From CTSOIL-112 sp964293815 (GTDB taxonomy: Bacteria; Pseudomonadota; Gammaproteobacteria; Burkholderiales; Burkholderiaceae), in assembly GCA_964293815.1 (NCBI GenBank), contig CAXYYC010000032.1, positions 1 to 28,900 on the forward strand: a stretch of 28,900 nt of DNA, read 5' to 3'. The position numbers were made by a program, and so were the translations under genes. The notes under the pieces are model-generated. The model was given only the letters and a program-made list of their open reading frames with translations. It searched no databases and was not told the origin of the DNA. Within the stretch, counting starts at the first letter, position 1. Every line of letters begins with the position of its first letter. Below are positions 1-6,763 of the stretch, piece by piece.

Positions 1-227
1 TATTCATTTCCCAGTAGGTTTATAATCTTGGTGTCAAAAAGGCATGCGTTCAGCAAGTTCCAGCCAGTATTCATTTCCCAGTAGGTTTATAATTGCCGAG
101 ACCACATCGTTGCCAGTTCTACAGTTCCAGCCAGTATTCATTTCCCAGTAGGTTTATAATTATGGGCAAATGTGGCCGCTTGTGTGATGAGTTCCAGCCA
201 GTATTCATTTCCCAGTAGGTTTATAAT
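1..227 (+). CRISPR. Type II-C CRISPR array, leader-distal or right-hand end (array continues left of the window)
   Basis: One truncated repeat (1–26) and three full identical repeats (57–93, 124–160, 191–227) are separated by three unrelated 30-nt spacers (27–56, 94–123, 161–190). The period is 67 nt. The invariant unit is 37 nt, starting GTTCCAGCC and ending GGTTTATAAT; an A precedes all three full copies, so 38 nt is not excluded. The core TCATTTCCCAGT resembles the Neisseria II-C repeat core TCATTTCGCAGT, which sets the crRNA strand as plus. Each repeat ends in a perfect -10 hexamer TATAAT, so transcription of each spacer from its upstream repeat is likely, as known for Neisseria meningitidis. 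The last repeat is followed by a terminator. The matching anti-repeat is at 4724–4753. I recognised no spacer target. Confidence 0.97.
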
Positions 228-238
228 ACGACCACGAT

Positions 239-265
239 AACCCTCTGATTCATCAGAGGGTTTTT
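239..265 (+). terminator. Rho-independent terminator closing the CRISPR array
   Basis: A perfect 11-bp inverted repeat (239–249 with 252–262, core CCCTCTGA/TCAGAGGG) runs into five T (261–265). It lies 11 nt after the last repeat and 31 nt before the end of the convergent cas2. There is no T-run on the minus strand, so it should stop plus-strand array transcripts before they read antisense into the cas operon. Confidence 0.85.
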
Positions 266-284
266 CGTTTTTGGCTGAGAAAAA

Positions 285-300
285 GTATTCATTTTGTTAG
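285..300 (+). repeat. Possible decayed CRISPR repeat remnant overlapping the cas2 stop codon
   Basis: The ten bases GTATTCATTT (285–294) match repeat positions 11–20 exactly and are followed by a partly similar TGTTAG (repeat: CCCAGTAG). The segment lies beyond the array terminator and includes the cas2 stop codon (297–299). It may be the relic of an older terminal repeat, or a chance match. Confidence 0.3.
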
Positions 301-623
301 AATAAATCGAATTGATCCGGTGGTTTTTGGGCAGCTTGTTGTTCGGTTCCGTGGTATGAAATGATGCGCTCGTACTGTTTGTCGGTGAACTGTAGAATAC
401 TGACTTTTCCGCCTTTGGGCAAGCAATTTTCGATGCGTTTGCAGTAGGTTTCGATTTGGTTTGGGCTACTGCAAAATCGGACGTAGACTGAGAATTGGCT
501 CATTTCAAACCCCATATCCAGTAGGTCATTGCGAAATCGCGTGGCGGATTTTCTTTCTTCCCGCTCTATGACAGGTAAGTCAAACATGACGACGAGCCAC
601 ATCAGTCGATATCCTGAAAGCAT
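297..623 (-). CDS. cas2: CRISPR-associated endoribonuclease/integration subunit Cas2
   Basis: This 108-residue protein has the Cas2 ferredoxin-like fold signature: the first beta strand LVVMFDLPV contains the conserved Asp (D15), followed by a basic helix (RKSATRFRNDLLDMGF) and the strand FSVYVRF. Cas2 dimerises and bridges two Cas1 dimers in the spacer-integration complex; this is known for the family. It is the last gene of the minus-strand cas9–cas1–cas2 operon, 23 nt after cas1. Its 3' end faces the array, with the array terminator in between. Three cas genes and no csn2 or cas4 fit subtype II-C. Confidence 0.95.
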   Translation of the reverse strand: MLSGYRLMWLVVMFDLPVIEREERKSATRFRNDLLDMGFEMSQFSVYVRFCSSPNQIETYCKRIENCLPKGGKVSILQFTDKQYERIISYHGTEQQAAQKPPDQFDLF

Positions 624-646
624 GGTGTATTCTCCATGATGCGATC

Positions 647-1573
647 CTAATCCAATGAGTGATTGGCAAGATCTATCGGTAAACTCGGAAGTGGCGTATC
701 TAAGGTGGTTTTTTCTCCTAAATAAACTTGTATCAGCGAGGTAGCCAAGCGTTGGATACAGGTCATGACGGGCGTAGCCCCCACGTCGGTTTGCATATCG
801 TCATACATGACATGTACCAGCGCGCGTTTGGTATTTGGTTGTAGTTCAGTTTCCTGTTGTTGCGCCAATTGCCATACCTTTAGGTCAATCATTGGGCGAA
901 ACGGTTCCATCAGGTCATCGACTAGGCGCATGGCGTTGTTGGCATTGCTGTGATACAAACTGAGCGTGGGGTGCAGACCTGCTGCGATGACAGAGCGGGC
1001 GGTACAGGCGCGTAGAATAGTGTAGCCGTAGTTGAGCATGGCATTGATGCCACCACTGCTTTGATCGCGTCGAAATTCTTTGCCCATGAGTTGTGTCCAG
1101 TACAGACGAGCGGCTTGGGCTTCAATATTGCTGGGGTCACCTGATTTGATTTTACCCAACATGGCATTGAGTGGAATGGGATTATCACCTATGGCTTCAA
1201 TGACGGAGGCTTGTTGCTGAACTTTGCTGCGAACAATTTCTGCCCACATTCGTTTATGTGTCGGCTTGCTGGCGGCAATCTGTGCATCAAAGCGTTTGGC
1301 TTGGTTGTAATTGCCATCTACGGTAATGAGCATGCCCGCCGGATTGTGGTTAGCGCCACAAAGCACAACGGGCGCACCACGCTCGGCGAGTGCGATCAGT
1401 AGGTTATTGGTATAACTCATGCCATGCGCATTGGCAATCACAGCATAGATATCGTCAATTGGTACTTGGCCAATTTCTTTGCGCGTTTGCCCCGTATCGC
1501 TTACGACCATGAAGCCACGCTGTAGAGAAAGGTGACGGTTGTCATCGGCAATTTCTACAATGCGACCTATCAT
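647..1573 (-). CDS. cas1: CRISPR-associated endonuclease Cas1 (spacer integrase)
   Basis: The protein has 308 residues, the usual size for type II Cas1. The N-terminal beta domain (about 1–75) contains IGQVPIDDIYAVIAN and the strand ALAERGAPVVLC. The helical catalytic domain carries the metal-binding triad as E151 (NIEAQAARLYW), H208 (TLSLYHSN) and E223 (DDLMEPFRP). Cas1 with Cas2 inserts new spacers at the leader-proximal repeat; this is known for the family. The gene starts 12 nt after the cas9 stop codon, with a GGAGC-type ribosome site in the gap, so the two are co-transcribed. Nothing is missing and I expect an active protein. Confidence 0.96.
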   Translation of the reverse strand: MIGRIVEIADDNRHLSLQRGFMVVSDTGQTRKEIGQVPIDDIYAVIANAHGMSYTNNLLIALAERGAPVVLCGANHNPAGMLITVDGNYNQAKRFDAQIAASKPTHKRMWAEIVRSKVQQQASVIEAIGDNPIPLNAMLGKIKSGDPSNIEAQAARLYWTQLMGKEFRRDQSSGGINAMLNYGYTILRACTARSVIAAGLHPTLSLYHSNANNAMRLVDDLMEPFRPMIDLKVWQLAQQQETELQPNTKRALVHVMYDDMQTDVGATPVMTCIQRLATSLIQVYLGEKTTLDTPLPSLPIDLANHSLD

Positions 1574-1585
1574 GATTGGTGCTCC

Positions 1586-4500
1586 TTATTTGTTTAGTTC
1601 ACCGATGGGCGAGACCATTACTTTACGGGCTTGAGTTTTTTGTAGTGAACCAGGGGTTTTATAAACGTAGGCGAAAAGAGACTCTTTATTTCGATTCCTT
1701 GCATCTACATTTGCCTCGTTATGCTCAGCGAGTGATATTGTTCCAACAGCAGCCATTTTAACTACTCGCATCAAACACCAACGCTCATCCACCATCATCC
1801 ACAGTGTATCGTCAATCTGCAATCGCATCACCAACGGTTTGCCTGAAATGCTGGTGGTGCGTGAATACAGACGTTCTTCACCTTTGGTTTTACCCAGTTC
1901 ACGAATGAGTTGATAGGCCGTATAGGTGGAGACCACTTCACCTTCCCATTTACCTTTATCATTGCAAATAATATCAATGCAGAAATTGCTGCCACCCAAA
2001 TAGCCTTTATAGGCTTGTGGCTGACCATTCTCATCCAGTCCGTGCCGCTTGAGATCACGCGTGCTGTTAAATGGGATCACGTTGAGTTTTTTGTCTTCGC
2101 GCTCTCTCCCTCCATCTTCATTACGCACTCGTCGACTGGCAAAACCATCAGCACGCAAGCCCCATGCGGTTTCTTCGTGCATCGCGCCTTCATAACTGTG
2201 ATCGGGTTTGTGACTAACGTAAATATGATTCACTGCGCGTTGTACATGATCTCGGTAGGTTGGCCACGGGTCAGGCATGTGTTCAACCAGTTTATCCATT
2301 TGTTTTTGTCGTGCAGAGGCGCTGGCATTGGCGAACCGTTGCAGTAAACCTTGATCGGTCACGCCAATCACGCAGGCATCAATCGCATGATGTCGGTGAT
2401 CTTCACGATTTTTCAGACCGTCTAAGCCCAAAATATTATTTAAGCCAAATTTTGCGCGCATTAATGCCGTCATTTGCCCAGGAATCACACGGGTGTTTTG
2501 CGGACAAATCAGCGTGAGGTATTCTTTCGCTACCCGCGACAAATAGCGCGTATCGTTCAAGGCGCGTGCGAGGAAGTCCTTATCTTCCCTGAGCCATTGC
2601 GTATAGCCATCTTGGGCAAAACGGTAACGCTTGCCTTTGGGTATCAATTCAGCGCGTTGCAAAATGGCCTCGTAATTAAATCCATCGATGGTTCGCTCAC
2701 CAAATGCTTGCCACGGGGTCATATTGCCCTTGATGCGGTTCGCACTGCGCATGGACACGGTTTTGTTGTTGAGACTATCGTCCAATGTGATGGAAAAAGG
2801 AAGAATATGCTCTATCTCAACTTGATCAGAAAGTAACATTTCAGCAGAAATAGGACGACCGGTATAGGGACAGAGGCGTTTCACCGGATCAAAACTCAAT
2901 TCCTCCCACAGAATCCATTTTTGAATATCATCGTATTTCACCAAATATTCATTACCACCGAATTTGATTTGTGCGATTTCAGTACGAATACGCTCATTGC
3001 GTTTTTGATTTTGTGCCTGGCGCTTGGTGTCCTCGTCGCGTTGTGCCTTACTCTGCTTCAGTTCGCGCGCCACTTCGACGATCACTTCGGATGGATGACC
3101 ATAGCGTTTGATCAGTGCATTCACCACCGTGCGAACTTGATTCAAGCCCACATGCACCGTCGGGTTGGCAATCCGACCAAAGCGTTTTTCTGGGCGATCA
3201 TCTAACTTACCCGTACCAAAGCCGACAAAGCGCTGTAGCGGTTCACCGTAGTACGGCAACTCAGGCAAAATTTCGCCACTGACTTTAGAAGGGTTCAAAT
3301 GACTGTGGTGATCGAAACCCGCATTCACTACCGCTTTATCGTAGGTAATCACCGATTTGCGCAACTCGGGTAAAATTCGTTCAATCGCTTTGAGGCTGAG
3401 ATTGCCATAACCATCGGGTAAATTGACATTGGCAATACGTTCGGCACTTGGCTCATCAATGCCGGTATGACTCATTAACCACTGAATCAATGTTCCTTCG
3501 TTTTCCTCCTTGAGCAATTGCCAGACGATCTCATCTTGCCTGCTTTCGGTGAATTGATACCATGCGTTACCAAAGTATTTGTCACTGCCTAAAATTGCAC
3601 TGGTGGTGTTGCCTTTGAGTTCTTGACGTTTGGGATCCTCAAAATTAAATTGCGTTGCACCACTGAGATTCAATAGTTTTTTAATCTGTGTGAAGGTACG
3701 TTTGCTGTTGTGCTCCAGCGCGTGAATCAACTCATTGCGCTGTGGTAACGTCAATTCATTTTCAGATAATTGCTTGCCCAACAGACGCAAATGATTCACC
3801 TCCTGATACATGCGCATCCGCTGCACGCTCGGTAATGCCAGCGGTGCGCGCTCCTCATCGGGTAGCAGGGTACAGCGTCCCGCCAGCACTGGGCGCAATT
3901 TGCGTTGGAACAATAAAATATCTTTGAGTTCAGCGCCTACCTTCTCATTAAATCGTTCGGAGTTAAAATTTGCTTGCGTTGTCCACAGCGCATCGAACTC
4001 CTCCTCAATCATTTTGCGATCAATATACAAATCGTAACTTTTCTCAATGCGTTTTTTACCTTCCTCGGTGACGTATGGTTTCTGACGAAAACGCGCACGC
4101 ACGCTTTCTCCGGCCAGATGGCGTTTATACAGCCATTCACCCACGGTGCGGCATTGCTCGTGTGCCAAGGTGGTTCGTAATGCACTGATCGCCGTTTTTA
4201 ATGCGCCGGATTCATTATCGGCTTTATCGGTTTTGCGATTACTTTTAAAACCACGGCGTTGATTGATGTGAAATAAAGCGCGGGCAAATTCGGCGGGTGA
4301 AAGTGCATCGCTCAATCCTTTGGCTCGCAATTCGTATGGATTCAAATCAGCCAAAGATTTGCGCTCCTCCTCATCTGCTGGGAAAAAACCGTGTCGGATC
4401 AATGCCGCCATCATGCGCTCTTTGCGCTTGAGCAGACGGTCGCGGCGGCGGCGCATCGCACGCGCATTGCGGCGGGTTACCGCCAATGAAGAACCATCCT

Positions 4501-4633
4501 TCGGATTGCGTCCATCTGAAAAAATTCGCACACCGGCTTTGATGATGGCGACGGGCTGATTTTCAACGTTGAGTTTAATCAATGCCCAGCCGAGCGAAGT
4601 TGTGCCTAAATCCAAAGCGAGACGGTAGTTCAT
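1586..4633 (-). CDS. cas9: Type II-C CRISPR effector nuclease Cas9
   Basis: RNA-guided double-strand DNA endonuclease. I chose the ATG at 4633 because AGGAA (4639–4643) sits 5 nt upstream and the protein then starts MNYRLALDLGTTS, as II-C Cas9s do; an in-frame ATG 30 nt earlier has no ribosome site. Length is 1015 residues, typical of II-C. RuvC-I is LALDLGTTSLGWAL (D8), and the arginine-rich bridge helix is RNARAMRRRRDRLLKRK (about 56–71). RuvC-II is VIVEVARELKQS (E520). HNH spans about 585–640, with VEIEHILPF giving catalytic H609 and LNNKTV following. RuvC-III is HRHHAIDACVIG (H749, D752). The C-terminal 200 residues hold the PAM-interacting region. All nuclease residues are intact. The PAM cannot be read from sequence. 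Confidence 0.97.
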   Translation of the reverse strand: MNYRLALDLGTTSLGWALIKLNVENQPVAIIKAGVRIFSDGRNPKDGSSLAVTRRNARAMRRRRDRLLKRKERMMAALIRHGFFPADEEERKSLADLNPYELRAKGLSDALSPAEFARALFHINQRRGFKSNRKTDKADNESGALKTAISALRTTLAHEQCRTVGEWLYKRHLAGESVRARFRQKPYVTEEGKKRIEKSYDLYIDRKMIEEEFDALWTTQANFNSERFNEKVGAELKDILLFQRKLRPVLAGRCTLLPDEERAPLALPSVQRMRMYQEVNHLRLLGKQLSENELTLPQRNELIHALEHNSKRTFTQIKKLLNLSGATQFNFEDPKRQELKGNTTSAILGSDKYFGNAWYQFTESRQDEIVWQLLKEENEGTLIQWLMSHTGIDEPSAERIANVNLPDGYGNLSLKAIERILPELRKSVITYDKAVVNAGFDHHSHLNPSKVSGEILPELPYYGEPLQRFVGFGTGKLDDRPEKRFGRIANPTVHVGLNQVRTVVNALIKRYGHPSEVIVEVARELKQSKAQRDEDTKRQAQNQKRNERIRTEIAQIKFGGNEYLVKYDDIQKWILWEELSFDPVKRLCPYTGRPISAEMLLSDQVEIEHILPFSITLDDSLNNKTVSMRSANRIKGNMTPWQAFGERTIDGFNYEAILQRAELIPKGKRYRFAQDGYTQWLREDKDFLARALNDTRYLSRVAKEYLTLICPQNTRVIPGQMTALMRAKFGLNNILGLDGLKNREDHRHHAIDACVIGVTDQGLLQRFANASASARQKQMDKLVEHMPDPWPTYRDHVQRAVNHIYVSHKPDHSYEGAMHEETAWGLRADGFASRRVRNEDGGREREDKKLNVIPFNSTRDLKRHGLDENGQPQAYKGYLGGSNFCIDIICNDKGKWEGEVVSTYTAYQLIRELGKTKGEERLYSRTTSISGKPLVMRLQIDDTLWMMVDERWCLMRVVKMAAVGTISLAEHNEANVDARNRNKESLFAYVYKTPGSLQKTQARKVMVSPIGELNK

Positions 4634-4683
4634 TTGTGTTCCTAAGTTGTTGAGATCTATCAAAATGCGTATTAAAAATCTGC

Positions 4684-4711
4684 TTGCATTTTATGCCTGT
4701 TTCGGTAGAAT
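4684..4711 (+). promoter_or_regulatory. Predicted tracrRNA promoter
   Basis: TTGCAT (4684–4689) and TAGAAT (4706–4711) are 16 nt apart. The expected start is near 4718, a few bases before the anti-repeat begins at 4724, which is where a tracrRNA should start. Confidence 0.65.
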
Positions 4712-4716
4712 GTGAA
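4688..4716 (-). promoter_or_regulatory. Predicted promoter of the cas9–cas1–cas2 operon
   Basis: Reading the minus strand, TTCACA (4716–4711) and TAAAAT (4693–4688) are 17 nt apart, each one mismatch from the sigma-70 consensus. Transcription would start near 4681, giving a 5' leader of about 48 nt before the cas9 ATG. The elements interlock with those of the tracrRNA promoter on the other strand. Confidence 0.6.
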
Positions 4717-4717
4717 C

Positions 4718-4836
4718 CACTATCCTACTGGGAAATGTGTACTGGATGCTAACAAGCTGAAAGATGCACCAAATGAAAAGCCACGCAACGCGTGGCTTTT
4801 GCTTATTGTAATTTTGCCGCTACACGCGGCTTTTTT
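4718..4836 (+). ncRNA. tracrRNA of the type II-C system
   Basis: The anti-repeat is 4724–4753. Fourteen bases (4724–4737, CCTACTGGGAAATG) are perfectly complementary to the CRISPR repeat, followed by a 2-nt internal mismatch, six more matched bases (4740–4745) and a looser end. Next comes AAGCTGAAAGATGCACC (4754–4770), close to the conserved stretch after the anti-repeat in the Neisseria meningitidis tracrRNA (CTGAAAAGATG). An 11-bp hairpin follows (4776–4786/4790–4800, loop AAC). The end is a GCCGC/GCGGC hairpin (4816–4830) with six T (4831–4836). The gene diverges from cas9 and converges on the EEP-family gene. The first hairpin also ends in T4, so a shorter form ending near 4800 is possible. 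The strand and anti-repeat are firm; the exact ends are inferred. Confidence 0.9.
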
Positions 4837-4845
4837 ATTGTGCAT

Positions 4846-5862
4846 TCATCCGTCGGTTCTGTTTTTGAACAGCAACTGCGCCACGACCTGCCCATGATCG
4901 GAGGTGTGGGGTTCGCGGCTGTGTAGGTGGTCGTTCAGGCAGTAGACTTCGCGTACTTGGGCGGTTTGGTAGCGTGATTGGGGGTGAAATTCTTCGGTGA
5001 CGAAGATGTGGTCGAGCACTTCGAGTGAGCCTTGGTGAATATTGGAGTAGACGACGTTGCGCATGGGGTCGTTGCGCGTTTGGATGCGTTCGGCGTCGAA
5101 AAATTGGCTGTCATAAAAGGTTTTGCCAAAGCCGCCGGAGCCGGCGATGATTTGTGAGGTGACGGATTTGGCGTCGTCGTTAAAATCGCCGGCGATGATG
5201 CAGGGGATGCGGTTGCCTTTGAGCAGTTGGTTGAGGTAGCGGCGCAGTGCGACGGCGTCGGCGCCACGGCGCATGAGTGAGCGATAGGTGGCGAGTGCGA
5301 GGTCGTTGGCGTTGTCCGCGACTTCGTTGCTGAGGTAGTCGGGGCGTTTGGATTTGAGGTGGACGCCGAGGATGTGCAGTGGGTTGCCGTTGTAGGCTTT
5401 GACGGTGATGTGCGGCACGGCGCGGGTGATTTGGGTGACGGTTTGGCCGTAGTCGGGTAGTATGAGTTCGTGCCCGTAGTCGCTGACCCAAATGGGTTCG
5501 GCGAGCAGTGGGAGTTTGGTGGCGATGGCGACTTGTGGCACCCAGGTGTTTTTGGGCGGCATTTTGATGGCGTCGCGCGCGATGAGTTTGGCTAGATTCA
5601 TCGTTTTGCTGGCTTGTAGGGCTTCGTGCAGTGCTTGAACTTGAAAGATTTCTTGAAATATGATGATGTCGGCGTTGATGGCGTCGATTTGGCGGGCGGT
5701 CCAGTCGCGCTTGGCGTAGTAGAGGTTTTCGTCGTAGGGGTCTTGGTTGTCGTAGAATTGGAAATGGGGCAGGGCGCAGTTGCGCAGATTGAAGGTGGCG
5801 ATTTTGAGGGAGGTACCGAATTCTTCTCCGCGATCGCGTTGGTGGTTGGGTTGTGGGTACAT
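4846..5862 (-). CDS. Endonuclease/exonuclease/phosphatase (EEP) family protein
   Basis: This 338-residue protein has the full EEP (DNase I/exonuclease III-like) motif series: N25 in IATFNLRN, E71 in IIIFQEIF, H168 in ILGVHLKSK, D226 and N228 in IIAGDFNDD, D284–H285 in EVLDHIFV and D322–H323 in HTSDHGQVV. These residues bind metal and cut phosphodiester or phosphomonoester bonds in the family. I see no signal peptide, so it is probably cytoplasmic. The substrate is unknown: nuclease, phosphatase or phospholipase members look alike at this level. The start is supported by AGGAA just upstream (5867–5871 on the opposite strand). It is divergent from plsY and convergent with the tracrRNA gene. It lies next to the CRISPR locus, but nothing shows a role in immunity. 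Confidence 0.85.
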   Translation of the reverse strand: MYPQPNHQRDRGEEFGTSLKIATFNLRNCALPHFQFYDNQDPYDENLYYAKRDWTARQIDAINADIIIFQEIFQVQALHEALQASKTMNLAKLIARDAIKMPPKNTWVPQVAIATKLPLLAEPIWVSDYGHELILPDYGQTVTQITRAVPHITVKAYNGNPLHILGVHLKSKRPDYLSNEVADNANDLALATYRSLMRRGADAVALRRYLNQLLKGNRIPCIIAGDFNDDAKSVTSQIIAGSGGFGKTFYDSQFFDAERIQTRNDPMRNVVYSNIHQGSLEVLDHIFVTEEFHPQSRYQTAQVREVYCLNDHLHSREPHTSDHGQVVAQLLFKNRTDG

Positions 5863-5938
5863 GGGGTTCCTTTGTTTTGTGCTGGGTGTGGGGCGCTAAA
5901 GTATTTGAGTAATTGAGGCCATTGTAGCAAAAAGTTTT

Positions 5939-5967
5939 TTGACGTTGGTGGATGTGCTGGCTACAAT
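5939..5967 (+). promoter_or_regulatory. Predicted sigma-70 promoter of plsY
   Basis: TTGACG (5939–5944) and TACAAT (5962–5967) have an ideal 17-nt spacing. The start would be near 5974, which rules out an earlier in-frame start at 5939 and supports the plsY ATG at 5996. Confidence 0.7.
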
Positions 5968-5995
5968 GCGGGGATTGTTTTTGCTGAGGGATATC

Positions 5996-6604
5996 ATGAA
6001 TGCTTGGTTGAGCGGTGGTTTTTGGGTGGTGCTGGCGTATTTGGTCGGCTCGGTGTCATTTGCAATTGTGTTGTCTAAACTGTTTGGGATGGCTGATCCG
6101 CGCTCGTATGGCTCGAATAATCCGGGTGCGACGAATATGTTGCGCTCGGGGCGCAAGGAGGTGGCGTTGTTGACCTTGCTCGGCGATGCGTTCAAGGGTT
6201 TTTTGCCGGTGTATTTGGCGGCGCGCTGGGGTGAGTTGTCGCCGGTGGCCTTGGGTTGGGTAGCGTTGGTGGCATTTTTGGGGCATTTGTATCCGGTGTT
6301 TTTCCGTTTTCAAGGCGGTAAGGGCGTGGCGACGTTTTTGGGTGCCGTGTTGGGTTTGTCCGCGCAGATCGGTCTGTGGGTCATTGGGGTATGGCTGGTA
6401 ATGGCGGTGCTGTTTCGTTATTCGTCTTTGTCGTCATTGACCGCCAGTGTCGCGGCATTGATTTTGTTTGCGGCTTTTTGGGGAATCGGTTGGGTTTTGT
6501 TGCCGATTATGTTGATGGTGGTTTTGATGTTTTATCGTCATCACAGCAATATTCAGAATTTATTGGCGGGCAAAGAGCGGCGTCTATTTGCACCAAAGCA
6601 GTGA
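5996..6604 (+). CDS. plsY: Acyl-phosphate:glycerol-3-phosphate acyltransferase PlsY
   Basis: PlsY moves the acyl chain from acyl-phosphate to glycerol-3-phosphate, the first acylation in phospholipid synthesis, at the inner membrane. From the ATG at 5996 (GAGGG at 5986–5990) the protein has 202 residues, the normal size. The three PlsY motifs are present: GSVSFAIVLSKLFG with RSYGSNNPGATNMLR (about 18–52), LLGDAFKGFLPVY (about 60–72), and GHLYPVFFRFQGGKGVAT (about 97–114). Five or more hydrophobic membrane segments are visible. The gene is transcribed alone from the promoter at 5939–5967. Its last bases (6590–6604) overlap an NtrC-like half site belonging to the glnA control region. Confidence 0.95.
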   Translation: MNAWLSGGFWVVLAYLVGSVSFAIVLSKLFGMADPRSYGSNNPGATNMLRSGRKEVALLTLLGDAFKGFLPVYLAARWGELSPVALGWVALVAFLGHLYPVFFRFQGGKGVATFLGAVLGLSAQIGLWVIGVWLVMAVLFRYSSLSSLTASVAALILFAAFWGIGWVLLPIMLMVVLMFYRHHSNIQNLLAGKERRLFAPKQ

Positions 6605-6664
6605 TCGTTGCATCAATTGCACCATTTAGGTGCGTTATGAATTGAGTTTGCACCAAAAAAGACA
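6590..6664 (+). promoter_or_regulatory. NtrC-binding (enhancer) region upstream of glnA
   Basis: The palindrome GCACC-ATTTA-GGTGC (6619–6633) is a perfect match to the classical NtrC box GCACC-N5-GGTGC. Two weaker sites start with GCACC at 6590 (overlapping the plsY stop) and at 6650. The three centres are about 29 and 31 nt apart, three helical turns, so dimers could bind on one face. The sites lie 50–110 nt before the sigma-54-type promoter. Confidence 0.8.
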
Positions 6665-6681
6665 CGGCTTTCATGCGTTGA

Positions 6682-6699
6682 TTGGTACACTGTGGGCTA
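6682..6699 (+). promoter_or_regulatory. Candidate sigma-54 promoter of glnA
   Basis: GG (6684–6685) and GC (6696–6697) are separated by exactly 10 nt, in the context TTGGTAC...GGGC. The -24 half is good (TTGGTAC against consensus TTGGCAC) and the -12 half is weak (GGGC against TTGC). The upstream NtrC boxes make it credible. Confidence 0.6.
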
Positions 6700-6763
6700 T
6701 GTTTTGATGATGTTTTTTGAGGTTTAATGTGTTTTTTGTGAACGCTTTTTTCAGGAGCTATAT

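Noticed and set aside
27..190. Spacers matching other parts of this window
   Set aside because: I saw no match to the three spacers elsewhere here; a database search would be needed for real targets.
1..227. CRISPR array transcribed on the minus strand
   Set aside because: The repeat core matches the Neisseria crRNA strand, the anti-repeat is complementary to the plus-strand repeat, and the terminator faces right.
4846..5862. The EEP-family gene as a CRISPR accessory nuclease
   Set aside because: It is only adjacent and convergent with the tracrRNA; the family is broad and no II-C locus I know uses it. Position alone is not enough.
4935..5930. Several long frames in other phases of the EEP-family gene (4935–5267, 5180–5491, 5598–5930 and a plus-strand frame 5626–5916)
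   Set aside because: They encode low-complexity Thr/Pro/Arg or Val/Gly strings with no domain. The minus-strand frame 4846–5862 has the full EEP motif set and a ribosome site.
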